A stretch of DNA of 64,000 bases from Guyanagaster necrorhizus (taxonomy: Eukaryota > Basidiomycota > Agaricomycetes > Agaricales > Physalacriaceae): contig NW_025064940.1 of assembly GCF_019112545.1 (NCBI RefSeq), forward strand, positions 62,001 to 126,000, in the 5' to 3' direction. This document shows, in pieces, positions 23,207 to 34,347 of this stretch (the first letter of the stretch is position 1; every line of letters starts with the position of its first letter). Below the pieces are notes generated by a model. It worked only from the letters and a program-made list of their open reading frames with translations. It was not told the origin of the DNA and did no database searches. A program made the translations under genes and the position numbers.

Positions 23207-23430
23207 TTTTTTTTTTTGATCCATTTTGTACTATGTACTGGTATCATATACGCTAGCGTATGTTCGGATTATACTACTGTCCTATGGTAATTTTCCGTAT
23301 TCAATGCTTTGTTAATCCGTAACTGGCAAGCATCCCGTGCTCATTGCGAAAATTTTTCGCGACCATCTTCCTCTGTGCCATCATGCCGGTAGAGTATTAA
23401 GATGGTGGACCGACCGCTTCTCTTCTGGCT
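23207..23430. other. Junction between the right arm and the transposon block
   Basis: Starts with a T-run, then non-coding sequence with a perfect 14-nt palindrome at 23248-23261 (ATACGCTAGCGTAT). CpG content is normal here and drops sharply afterwards. Confidence 0.4.
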
Positions 23431-24102
23431 GGGTCGTCTACTTTCCTCTCCCTTCTATGAGTTCTCATCCTCATCCATTTCTACCTCTGGGCATTGTCCA
23501 AATGTATCTTCAAATCTCCTCGTGTTGTTGAGGTATCTGATGAGGTGTGGTATGTTTCTTTGGACTGCTAAGATATGTTTGACCATCATAGCTTTCTCTG
23601 AGATGCCCATGGCATGTTGCATGGTTTTGCACTCATTTCAGTAAGCTAGGCATCAGATAAGGAAGTGGTGTGTGGATTCATTAGAGTGTGAGCATTTGGT
23701 GTATGTTAAAGAGATGGTGGTTGAGCCTGATGTGACTGGTTTGAAGCTACATCATGATGCTAGTGATTTTGCATGGTAAGGAAGTGGCCAATTTCCTGTA
23801 CCAGCATGCAGTCTGTTGTGCAGATGCTGAGTCTATGTTTTGGAATCTAGAGAAGTGGGGTGACTTTCTCCAGGTTCTATCAGCTTGTTGTTTCTGCTTT
23901 GCCTAGAATTCCTGGAGTAGTGAAGTTTTGTTGATTGGTATTGGTTTTTGCAGTGGCACTGGTATATTCTGCTGCTCACTGACATTGCCTCATGCTGCCA
24001 CCTTCACTTCTTCATCTGCTATTTCATTGCCTGCAATGCCTTAGTGCTCAGGGACCCATTGAATCTTGATCTTGATATCCAGATGTTGCAATAATAGCAT
24101 GT
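23431..24102 (-). mobile_element. Tad1-like LINE fragment, RNase H and 3' part
   Basis: Read on the minus strand, the sequence shows IKIQWVPEH, then GIAGNEIADEEVKVAA, then a later segment MMQLQTSHIRLNHHLF. This is the RNase H end and the following region of fungal Tad1-type LINEs, which copy themselves through an RNA intermediate. Many stops are present and CpG is rare. The LINE is cut at 24102/24103 by an LTR insertion. Its endonuclease part is probably at 56684-57440, with the reverse transcriptase part missing. Confidence 0.6.
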
Positions 24103-24107
24103 CTATG

Positions 24108-24609
24108 TGTTAGGAATGTGCCAATTGATTGGGCTTGAGTGCACACATGGAGACTGACAGAGTGCATGGGAATCAATGAAGCTATTGGCAATGTCACCCT
24201 TGAGTTGAGGCCTAAGGATTTGGATTGACAGAATAGGGTTCCATTGGAGAAGTGAAGAGGAATATCCTTTGGAGAAGAATCTGATGGACAAGATAGAGAG
24301 AAGCTGAAGTGAGCACAAAGTGTAGATGGCTATCCAAGTTGATATTTGAACTGAGTAGTTACAGTGCTTGTACATGGTTTATATACTATTAGTAGTTACT
24401 TCTGAGTTGGGGTCCATTGGATTCTATTGTCAACTGTTCACTACCCTGTTGGGGGTCTAGATACTACAATATGAAATATGGATGTGAAATGATAATGGTA
24501 AAATGAAATTAATAGGTAATGGGAAATGGGCAGAGTCTGATGGAACTTGGTGATTGAATTTTAGGTTGGTCAATGTGAAACAGAGGCCAGCAGCATGCAC
24601 ATAATAACA
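24108..24609 (-). repeat. LTR of the A/B family, minus orientation
   Basis: 502 bp, TG...CA ends, aligns to the reversed LTRs of elements A and B throughout, with many transitions. Confidence 0.8.
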
Positions 24610-24702
24610 CCACTAGATGCTACTGTCAGCACAATGACTAAGTATCTATAGGGTACCAGAGAGAGGATTCTTGAAAAAAGCTATAGAGTATGAGGTATTG
24701 GT

Positions 24703-25709
24703 TTATAGCATCAATTTTCCTACAAATGAGGTTGGTGGATCCAAAAATCTATGAGGTATGAGGGAGTATGGGTTATTGGAGGTATGGATTATTAGAGAGT
24801 CAACTATACACACAATGTTTGTAAAAGAAAAATTAGTATGCAGAGAAGTATACAAATAAAACTTATTTTCATCAAATAACTCTCTGCCTTCTTCTATCAG
24901 CATTATATCATCCAACCTCACCTTTTTAAGAGTAACCTCACTCTTCTCACCACTGTCCACTATACTGTTTGACTTTACTTTTCTCTTTCTCTTTCTCTCC
25001 ACTAGCACTGTTGCTTTCTTCTTACTCTTCTGAACTTCTCTCTACCTCTCCAGAGTGCCTACAGTGTCCTCTGAATCAATTTTCCCTTCTACTCCTGGAT
25101 CATCTCCTACTGCTTCAGATGCTGCTGTGCTTCATGCCAGCCTCACTAGCTGCACACCATGTCTGATCAGACCTACACCCATCTCTGCCAACATTCTCCT
25201 GTGCATATATTCAATGTTCTCTATTAGTGTCCATATAGAATCAGCACAGTTGCACTCCTTCTTCTCTGCAGCCTCTCTTTCTATCCTTCTCCTTTTCTCA
25301 GCCTTTGCTAGCCTCTGTGATTTCTCCTTCAACCTCAATCTCTTTTGCTCCTGCTAGAGCAATTCTCTTTCAGCCTCCTTTCTTGCCTCTTGCATCAGCT
25401 TCTCCTGCTCCTTTCTTTTCTCTGTCACCTTCTTCAAAGCCTCCATCCTCTCTGCATGGCCATGCACTTGACCTTCATTCTCTCTTTCTTTTTGGCTTTT
25501 TCTTCTTCCTACAACTCATGCTGTTCCACAGCCTCTGCATATTTCTCTTTGGTTGCTAGCTGCTCCAGATGAAAAGCTTTCATATTGGCTTCATTGAGTT
25601 CCTCTGGAGTCAGGACAGCTACATATAGCTCTGGTGTCACAGAGAGTTGGTAGGTAGTGATCAATGATATCTGAGATAAAATATGGGGATGATAGTTGTA
25701 AAGGTTCAA
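24703..25709 (-). pseudogene. Relic of the A/B-family antisense gene in element F
   Basis: Minus-strand fragments match the antisense gene of element A in order. LTPEELNEANMKAFHLEQLA and KEKYAEAVEQHEL correspond to the PEEAKELFCLEW/EYAEAMESHLEW start. A long Lys/Glu-rich stretch follows. RKRKVKSNSIVDSGEKSEV and LKKVRLDDI correspond to CKHKFRSRGIVDDSETEAI and PKKQVKLEV. Several stops and frame changes are present. It is more divergent than the A/B pair, so it is an older or separate lineage. Confidence 0.5.
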
Positions 25710-25808
25710 GTTGTAAAGCTCTCACAGTTCTAAAATTTCTTCTATGTGCTTTTCACTGGCCATCAGAATCAGCACTCTTGAGAGCAAGAATACTAAGGGG
25801 AGAATGCT

Positions 25809-26315
25809 GTTATACACATGCTAGCAGTCTCTACTTCACATCAGCAACTTCTGCCAATAATCACATGTCCAACCTACAAGTTAGTGACAGTTTCCACTAG
25901 ATCACACTTATCTTTATCATACTATTCTATTTGAATTACCTTCTAAGTATTTTATATCTTTATTTCATATCACTGTCTCTGACTCAGTAGTATTATCTAG
26001 TATCAGAACCCATTGAACACTGACTCAGAATTAGTTACTAGTATATGAGTTTCATACAATCATAGTAGATACTCAGTTCAAATATCAACTTAGATAGCCA
26101 ATACTCTCTATGCTCACTTTTGAGTCCTCTGTTATCCAATAGACTCCACTCTGAAGGATATCTCTCATATCTCTCTCTGACAGACTCTTTTCTATTATTC
26201 TAATTTCTTGAGCTTTGACTGAAGAGTAACATTGCTAATAGCTTTGTTGATGCCCATGCATTCTGTCAGTTTCTGTACATGCATTCAACTCCACCTTTTG
26301 GCACAGTCTTAATGC
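25809..26315 (+). repeat. LTR of the A/B family, plus orientation, decayed
   Basis: Starts TGTTATACACATGCTAGC and ends TTGGCACAGTCTTAATG, where element A ends TTGGCACATTCTTAACA. The end is therefore mutated. The next bases read as LINE endonuclease sequence. Confidence 0.65.
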
Positions 26316-26350
26316 TATTCTACCTTTTGAAAGTTTCATTATGGCTTGAA
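26316..26350 (-). mobile_element. Sliver of LINE endonuclease between element F and element C
   Basis: On the minus strand these 35 bases continue the LINE frame from 56684. Across the C insertion it reads DISPL, then NSFKP, then NFQKVE, the usual end of a Tad1 endonuclease. This confirms that both C and F landed in the LINE. Confidence 0.55.
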
Positions 26351-26797
26351 TATTAGGCTCAGGCTGCATGTGATTAACTGACATGTGATAGACTGATGTG
26401 GCTTCATGCTTGAGCCATCTGTCAGAATTCAATGTGAGTCAATCGGATATGCTTCAAGGCTTTTTGTGATTAGCTTAAGAGTAGAATGAGAGTGTATAAA
26501 CTTTAGCTCGAAGCTGAGGATTACCAGCATGAGCATTCCTACTTAAATACTGTACAGAGTTTGCTAATAATATCTCTTACTTATTGTGCATTTCTTGGTC
26601 CTTTGTGCTCTTGTTCTTGGGTGTTGTTATTGTATATAAAAGGCTGATTGTGTGTCATCAAGCAATGCTGTTGTATTGAAAGACAATGATGAATGGGGCT
26701 GTTGATTAAGCCTTGGTCTCATGATCCTTTTTAAGTGCTGGCTCTGACTAAGCATAAATAGGGGTTTTTAAAGGGTAAAAGAAAGAAAATTATAACA
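26351..26797 (-). repeat. 3' LTR of element C
   Basis: 447 bp; pairs with 56238-56683. The terminal TG has become TA at 26351-26352. Confidence 0.85.
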
Positions 26798-28331
26798 TTA
26801 CCCCCTCTTTAAGACTATCATCCTGATGGCTTAATTTAGAGATAATTCATAGTCACATATGGCCTCGTCAGCTGCTATTAACTTTTCATTTATCCACTGG
26901 TTGGATTCAGGTCTATAGCCTTTCTAACTGACCAGATAATCGACTGTGCTTGTCATGCTACCCTTTTTTGCCTTGACTTTTCATAGTTTGTAGTTGAAAA
27001 CTTAATCGACTTTATAATGTTTTTCATTGTTGATGAGATCAGAGAGTGACAGTGGAGGTCATTCCTGGTTGGGAAAGGCTGGCTTAATGTAGAGCATTAA
27101 TAAAGCCTCATTAAAAACATTATGGATCTTCCAGATTATAAGCAATCAGAGTTTATAAGCATTGGCTCCAACTTTTGCTGTTATTGTAAAAGGCCTCATG
27201 TGTTTGTCAGACAGTTTGCACTTCAGATGTGGGAGGTGAAGGTTGAACATGTCCAGCCAGACTTTGTTGTTTGGGGAGTAATTGTGTGCTAGTTGGCAAT
27301 ATTTATCATAATAAACCTTCATCACAGTAGCAGCTTTCTGAAGGGTGGCTTTTGTCTTGGTATGAATCTTTTTCATAATTGTGATGAAGTCTGTTGAGGC
27401 CAGTGTTGTTACTCGATGTCGTTTAATATGGGCAACATGTGGGTGTCACCCAAAGTTAACAAAGAATGGGGTTTTTTCAGTTGTGGAGTGTATGCAGTTG
27501 TTATATTGAAAGGTGGCTAAAGCCAACTATTCAGTTCAGTTGTCTTGCCAGTAGTTAATAAAGAGTCAGAGGTATTTTTCAATCTTCTGATTTGTGCATT
27601 CCATCTGTCCATCTGTCTGGGGATGATAGACAGTCAAGACATTTCATTTGATGTTTAGCAAGTGATAAAGATTATCCAAGAATTTAGATATAAATTGAAG
27701 TCTCCTGTCAGAGATGATAACTTGTGGCATGCCATACTTAGCATAGACCTCATCGCATAAGATCTTGGCTCACCCTTCAGATGTCAATTCTATTGAGCAG
27801 GTGATTGGAATGATCATTTTTGAAAATCGATCAACTATGATGATGATAGCATCATAGCTATTGCAGTCTGACAATCCAGTGATCATGTCCACAGAGATAT
27901 GAGTCCATGGTGATGATGGGATCTCATTAGAGTATAGTGGTGTGGTGTGAGCCTGTGTTGAAGCTTTGCCTTGTTGGTAGACTTCACATGCCTTGATGTA
28001 AGTAGTGATATCATTCATCATTTTGGGCCACCAATATTCCTGCAGGATTAATTCCTTGGTTTTAGTGATTCCAGGATGGCCAGCAGTGATATGATCATGA
28101 CAAGTGGTGATAATTTTGCCATATAGTTTCTGGTCATGAGAGATATAAATTCGTCTATCATAGCAGATCAACCCTCCTTCTTTCATCATTCTCTGCTTGT
28201 GATTAAGGGAGAGAGCCACTTGCTGATCCTATTTATGGCTGTCTCAAGTTGCACTCTTGATGTGTTTGTGAATCTCCTCCTCTGTTGGCATTATCATGGC
28301 ACAGAAATATTCTGGTTGCAATAATGTCACC
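26798..28331 (-). pseudogene. Element C integrase and chromodomain region
   Basis: Minus strand. Integrase segments are AGHPGITKTKELILQEYWWP, then ACEVYQQGKASTQAH, then SPWTHISVDMITGLSDCN and IIIVDRFSKMIIPITCS. Further down is NKVWLDMFNLHLPHLKCKLS, followed by a chromodomain-like end (VDYLVS, KGYRPESNQWINEK) near 26870-26960. Chromodomains steer integration to marked chromatin. Several stops interrupt the frame. The insertion of element A at 28332 cuts it off from RNase H. Confidence 0.8.
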
Positions 28332-28829
28332 TGTTACACACATGCTGCCGGCCTCTGTGTCACCTCAACCAACCATGAATTCTATCATGCTACCCACCAG
28401 ACTCCAGCCACTTCCCATTATCTACTAATTTCATTTCACCATTATCATTTCACATCTGTATTTCACATTGTAATACCTAGACCCTGAACTTGGTAGCGAA
28501 TATTCACACCAGAACCCAATGGAACCCGACTTGGAATTAGCTACTATTAGTATATAAAGCCATGTATATCACTATAACTACTCAGTTCGAATATCAACTT
28601 GGATAAGCCACCCACACTTTGCACTCACTTCAACTCCTCACTACCTTGTCTGTCGGATTCCGCTCCAAAGGACATTCCAGTTCACTTCTCTGACGAATCT
28701 CTGTCCTGTCCATCCAGATCCTTGGGCTCCGACTCAAGGATGACATTGCCAATAGCTTTGTCGATGCCCACGCACTCCGCCGGACTTCATGAGTGCACCC
28801 AAGCCCACTCGATTGGCACATTCTTAACA
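28332..28829 (+). repeat. 5' LTR of element A
   Basis: 498 bp, TGTTACACAC...CTTAACA. Contains a TATA box (TATATAAAG, 28551-28559), probably the element promoter. Differs from the 3' LTR by scattered, mostly transition changes. Confidence 0.93.
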
Positions 28830-28869
28830 GTATATTCGAACTCAAACCCTTGAGTCAAAAATTTTTATC

Positions 28870-30309
28870 ATGTCCACCACATTTACCCAACCCACAGAAA
28901 CTGATCCCGAACAAACTCAGCCTACCCATCCAAACATGTTTTCCATGGAAGACATTCCGGCCTCTGCCTCAAAGGAACAATCAGGCCTTTTCGGATCAGC
29001 CTCCAGTGGAGGACAACCTTCCCGTAGGGAAACCTACCATCACTCTAGCTTCACTGCCTGCCAACCTAATTATGATGATTCCCCTAACCCTTTCGACACC
29101 ACCAGCATTCCAACCAATGGGGCCCGATAGGCCAGCCTGATGTATAGTGCCCGAACTGACCCCCCAATAAACCTCTTATCCCTGGGCAACATGCATGGGA
29201 ACCCAGACAGCCCAGACTCAGAGGGCAGAGATGAAGACACTCCTACTCATACTCCCATCTGACGGGAATCAGGTGGCAATCCACCAAACCCTTTTTCAGG
29301 TGGACCAGGAGGACCAGGAGGACCAGGTGGTCCCAATGGCCCAAGCAGCTCCGATGGCCCTGCAGGAAGTAACAATCCAAACCAGCAGGATATGTTCCTA
29401 GAATTCATGAATCTGTTACAAGGAGTCTCTGCTTCCCTCAATAACCCTAAACCAGCCACCATCTGTACCAAGGTCAAGGAACCAGAACTATTTGATGGCT
29501 CTGACCCTCGCAAACTGAAGGCATTCATTATCTCCCTTTAGTTGAATTTCAATGACAGACCTACCACATTTGCAACAGATGCCAACAAGGTTAACTACGC
29601 CATTTCATTCCTGGCCAGCACTGTGCTTAACTGGTTCGAACCAGACATTCTTAACCCTAATCCGCGGAATCTACCAGCCTGGCAATTCTCCTATGCAGCT
29701 TTCCTAGATGAGCTTCATAGCAACTTTGGCCCCTTTGATACCATTGAAGATGCTGAAGATGCATTAGAACACCTTCGGATGCGTGATGGAGATCGGATCA
29801 TGAAGTATATGGTCCAATTCAATCAGTATACTTCACAAATTGGGTATAGAGATAACTCCCTCCACCACGCCTTTTACCGTAGCCTCTGCACCCATATCAA
29901 GGATGACATGGCACACCATGGGAAGCCAAACAATCTTCGTGATATGCGCTTCCTTGCTCAAGAACTTGATGCTCGCTACTGGACCCGGAAGACTGAAATT
30001 GCCCATGAAAACCGGGACAACAAATCCCCTAACCCTAAATCCAAGGGGTCTAACATGTCTTCCTCAGACTCCAGCTCCACACCAAAATCTACCACCCCTA
30101 AGTCCTATGCTGACAAGCTAGGCAAAGATGGCTGTCTTACTCAGGAAGAAAAAGACCGCTGGCACCAGAACAACCTTTGCATGTTCTGTGGAGCCAAACA
30201 CAAGACCGAGGACTGCAACAAGCAGAAGGCAGCAGCCTCTGCCAAGGGTCGTGCAGCAGAAGTTGACACTGCTCCCGTGGAACCAGCCCTGATGGAGTCG
30301 GAAAACTAG
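28870..30309 (+). pseudogene. Element A gag (capsid and zinc knuckle)
   Basis: Starts with ATG at 28870 (MSTTFTQPTETDPEQ), ends TAG after LMESEN. A proline/glycine-rich part is followed by capsid-like sequence (VNYAISFLASTVLNWFEP, MKYMVQFNQYTSQIGYRD) and a zinc knuckle (CMFCGAKHKTEDC, one residue shorter than the usual CX2CX4HX4C). Gag forms the particle that packages element RNA. In-frame TAG after GAR, TGA after HTPI and TAG after FIISL break it. Each can come from a single C to T change in CAG or CGA. From 29542 the frame is open for 255 codons. Confidence 0.85.
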
Positions 30310-30449
30310 AAAGCAATCCTGTTCCCTCCGTGTGAGTTCAGAGTTGCATTGACTCTATTCGCACACCGGAGGTCATCACTCTCAATGCAACATCCCTTTC
30401 CAATCACTCCTTCCACATTCCCCTCTCAGCAGAATTGCTGACTACTATG

Positions 30450-33400
30450 GAACCTGATGGTTCCCCAACTTGTATCATTCTACGTTTTCTTGCTCTTATT
30501 GATTCTGGCTCTAGCCACTGCTTTGTTGACACTAAGTATGTAGCTGCCAATGAAATCCCCATTAAAACTATCCCTAGTGTGCAACTTTGATTATTTGATG
30601 GCTCCATTGGGAGCTGTATATCTCAAATCACAACCATCCCCATCTGTTTTCCATCCGAAGACATCTTCCCCATTGACTTTTATGTCACTCCTCTGGATTC
30701 GTCTTGCAATCTTGTCCTAGGATACAACTGGCTCTCCCGCTACAATCCACTGATTGACTGGGCTGAGAACAGTATCATTTTCCATTCAAGCTACCAGAAC
30801 CCCACTCCAACCAATTCCGCAGCCTCCACCGCATCCCAGGGACTTCCATGCCCACAGGACAACAGTCCACCCCTTTCCAAGCCTTCCAGCTCAATTTTGG
30901 GACTTCTGTGCCCACCAGACTCTATCAGTCCAACTTCCGGGGCTTCACCCCATTCCAAGTCCACATCGGGTAGCTGGCAGACTTCATTCTCATATGAACC
31001 CATCTATTCCTATCCTTCCTCAGAATCTTTTACTATGAAAGCACACCCAAAGATCTCTATCATATCCACTGCCGCATTCATCTAAGCCAGTGCAGAAGAA
31101 GGCACCCAGCAGTTCACACTGCAGCCTTCTTTGCCTAATATTAGAGCCAAAGCTGCATCTGCAGAACCGGCAGATCTTTCATCAGTGCCAGTAGAGTACC
31201 ACGATTTTGCAGATGTCTTCAGCGATACCCTCTCTGAAAAACTACCTGAATACAGACCGTATGACCTCAAAATCAACCTTGAGAAAGAGACATCTCCACC
31301 ACTTGGACCCATTTATTCTCTCTCAGAATCTGAACTCAAAGCCCTACAAGAGTTTATTGATGATAATCTGCACAATGGGTTCATTACTCCATCCCACTCT
31401 CCACACAGAGCTCCAGTTCTATTCATCAAGAAAAAGACTGGTGAACTCCGACTTTGCATCGACTACCATGGCCTAAACAAAATCTCCAAGAAAGATCGCT
31501 ACCCTCTTCCCCTCATTTCTGATCTCCTCGACTCCGCCTGCTCCGTGCGCATCTACACCAAGCTTGACCTTCGGCATGCCTACTATCTTGTTCACATAGC
31601 TAAGAGGGACGAATGGAAAACAGCCTTCCGGACCTGTTACAGTTCCTTTGAATGGCATATCATGCCCTTTGGCCTCACAAATGCTCCAGCAGCATTCCAA
31701 CAATTTGTGAATGATATATTCTCAGACATGCTCGACATATCAGTAGTAGTCTATCTCGACGACATCCTCATATATTCTGACAATCCAGAAGATCACCAGA
31801 AACATGTTCTTGAGGTCCTACGCAGGCTTAGAGCTAATGGACTCTACTGCAAGGGTTCCAAATGCAAATTCAACCGGGACTCCGTGGAGTACCTAGGCTA
31901 CATCCTATCACCTGAAGGACTTCGCATGTCTGAAGAAAAGGTCAAGGCAATTGTTGACTGGCTGGTGCCGTGAAAAGTCAAGGATATCCAATTCTTCCTC
32001 GGCTTTGCCAACTTCTACCGTTGCTTCATACATGGATATAGTGACATCGTCATCCCCCTTACACGACTCACCTGCAAGGGAACTCTATGGAAATTTGATG
32101 ACAAATGCTTGGCTGCCTTCAATGAATTGAAACAAGCCTTTACACATGCTCCCATCCTTACTCACTGAGTTCCCGATCGAAAGATAGTGGTGGAAACGGA
32201 CACCTCCGATTACGCCATCACAGCTATCCTCTCCATCTACCTCGAAGATGGCGAAATTCACCTGATTGCATTCTGCTCCCAGAGCCTCCACAATGCCGAA
32301 CTCAACTACGACACCCATGACAAGGAGCTCCTGGCCATTTTCGAAGCTTTTAAACATTGGCGGCACTACCTTGAAGGCTCCGTGGACTCCATCGATGTCG
32401 TAACAGACCACAAAAACCTTGAATACTTCACCACCACTAAAATTCTAACCCGCCGACAAGTCTGCTGGTCTGAATACCTATCCCAGTTCAACCTAGTAAT
32501 TCGTTTCTGCCCTGGAAAACTTGGTGGAAAACCGGATGTGCTCACTAGATGATGGGACATCTACCCTAAAGAGGGGGATAGCCAATATGCCCAAGTCAAC
32601 CCCCACAATTTCCGACCCGTGTTCACCCAAGAACAACTTTTGGCATCACTCTGTGCAACCTACCTTGAAGGCCCTACCCTCTGAGCCAGCACCATCATGG
32701 ACATTGACAAGCTCCACATCGATATCAAATAAGCACAATGTTCTGACCCTATGTCCTCTGACGGCCTCCGCCAGACTAAGGCCACTTCAGAATCCTCCCC
32801 CTCTCAGTGGACCATTGATGAATCAGACATCCTCTGCTTTAAAGATTGCATCTATGTACCAGAGTCTGGAGATCTCCATCTCCGTATACTACAGAACAAT
32901 CATGATCACATCTTGGCAGGCCACTTTGATTAAAACCGGACATTGGAACTAGTCTGGCAGAACTATATCTGGCTAAAGATGTGCGAATACGTCCGACACT
33001 ATGTTAAGTCCTGCACAGTTTGTGGGTGCAATAAGGCACCTAGACACCATCCCTATGGGTTACTCAAACCTCTGCCAGTTCCCGAATGGCCATGGGATTC
33101 CATTTCCATGGACTTCATTAAACAACTACCAGACTCCAATGGATTTACCGCTATCTTAGTAGTCATAGACCGAGCTAGCAAGCAAGCCATCTTCATTCCC
33201 ACTCATGATGCCATCAACTCTGTAGAGCTAGCCTAACTTTTCCTTATCCATGTATTCTCCAAACATGGGGTACCCAGTCATATCACATCTGACTGTGGCT
33301 CCAAATTCGTCTCTCAATTTACTCGTGCCTTAGCTGTGGCCTTTGACATGGAACTCCACCTCACCTCTGGTTACCATCTGGAGGCCGATGGACAAATGGA

Positions 33401-34180
33401 ACGAGCAAACCAAACCCTGGAACAATACATCCGCATCTACTGCTCCTACCAGCAGGACAACTGGGACACCCTCTTACCCATTGCTGAATTTGCCTACAAC
33501 AATGTCCCTAACGCGTCCACTGGAATCTCTCCATTTTTTGCTAACAAGGGTTATCACCCCAACATCACTGTTCACCCTGAAAGGGATATCGCCTCCGCCC
33601 AGGCCCGAGATTTCGCAGTCAACCTTGACAAACTCCATCAATTACTGAAGGATGAAATTTCTGAAGCTCAGTCTCGCTACAAGACCCAAGCAGACAAACA
33701 TCAGATTCCAGCACCTCTGTTCACAGTAGGGGACAAGGCCTACCTCAGCTCCAAACATATCAAAACCACCTGCCCGACCAGAAAATTTTCAGAGAAATAC
33801 CTTGGTCCTTTCGAAATCATAGCCCAACCTGGTACCCACTCCTTTACCCTGAGGCTTCCACTGGATCTCTGGTCCATTCACCCCATCTTCCATGTGTCAC
33901 AATTGGAACCCATAGAAGAAAACACCATTCCTAACCGAATCCAACCACCACCGCCTCCAGTCAAAGTTGATGGAGAAGAACATTTTGAAATAGCCTAAAT
34001 CCTCAACTCTAAACTGGACCGCCAGTTCCACTGCCCACTGCTGTACAAAATCCAGTGGCTAGGATACAAAGGTACCAACGAAGAGTTTGCTTGGTTACCA
34101 GCCTCCGAGTTCTCCGCCGACAAATTTATTGAAGAATTCCATCATCGATACCCAGGCAAACCAGGACCCTTATCCAAAGT
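30450..34180 (+). pseudogene. Element A pol: protease, RT, RNase H, integrase, chromodomain
   Basis: Protease: ALIDSGSSHCFVD near 30500. RT: LRLCIDYHGLNKISKKDRYP and the catalytic VVYLDDILIYSD near 31760. RNase H: VETDTSDYAITAIL and DTHDKELLAIFEAFKHWR. Integrase: zinc-binding part near 32900-33040, then SISMDFIKQLPDSNGF, SHITSDCGSKFVS and EADGQMERANQTLEQYI, which carry the D, D, E residues. Chromodomain: YKIQWLGYKGTNEEFAWLP near 34045. The element lacks visible frameshifts. It is interrupted by about nine stops (for example after WLVP, VLTR, SVELA and HFEIA), mostly TAA or TGA where CAA or CGA would fit. Dead in this copy but close to intact. Confidence 0.9.
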
Positions 34181-34347
34181 CATTCAAATATCCCATTCCT
34201 AATACAATGCTACTCTGGACACCACCAGCCTCCACCTTACCATTTCAATCACTTTTACACTTTCAAAATCGAAATCTTGTATTTACATTTCTTTTCTCCA
34301 CTACCAACATCTGACGCTCTTTTTATATACATTTCATACAAAAGATT

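Larger units (their letters stand above)
24108..26315. mobile_element. Element F: A/B-family LTRs in inverted orientation around an antisense-gene relic
   Basis: The left LTR (24108-24609) is in minus orientation, starting TGTTAGGAATGTGCC. The right LTR (25809 to about 26315) is in plus orientation, starting TGTTATACACATGC. Between them are 1.2 kb without gag or pol. Candidate target duplications are CTATG (24103-24107) and CTATT (26316-26320), one mismatch apart. Strongly decayed and CpG-poor. Confidence 0.6.

Noticed and set aside
24703..26300. Reading element F as the ordinary tail of a plus-strand A-type element with two direct LTRs
   Set aside because: The left LTR is clearly in the opposite orientation, judged from both of its ends.
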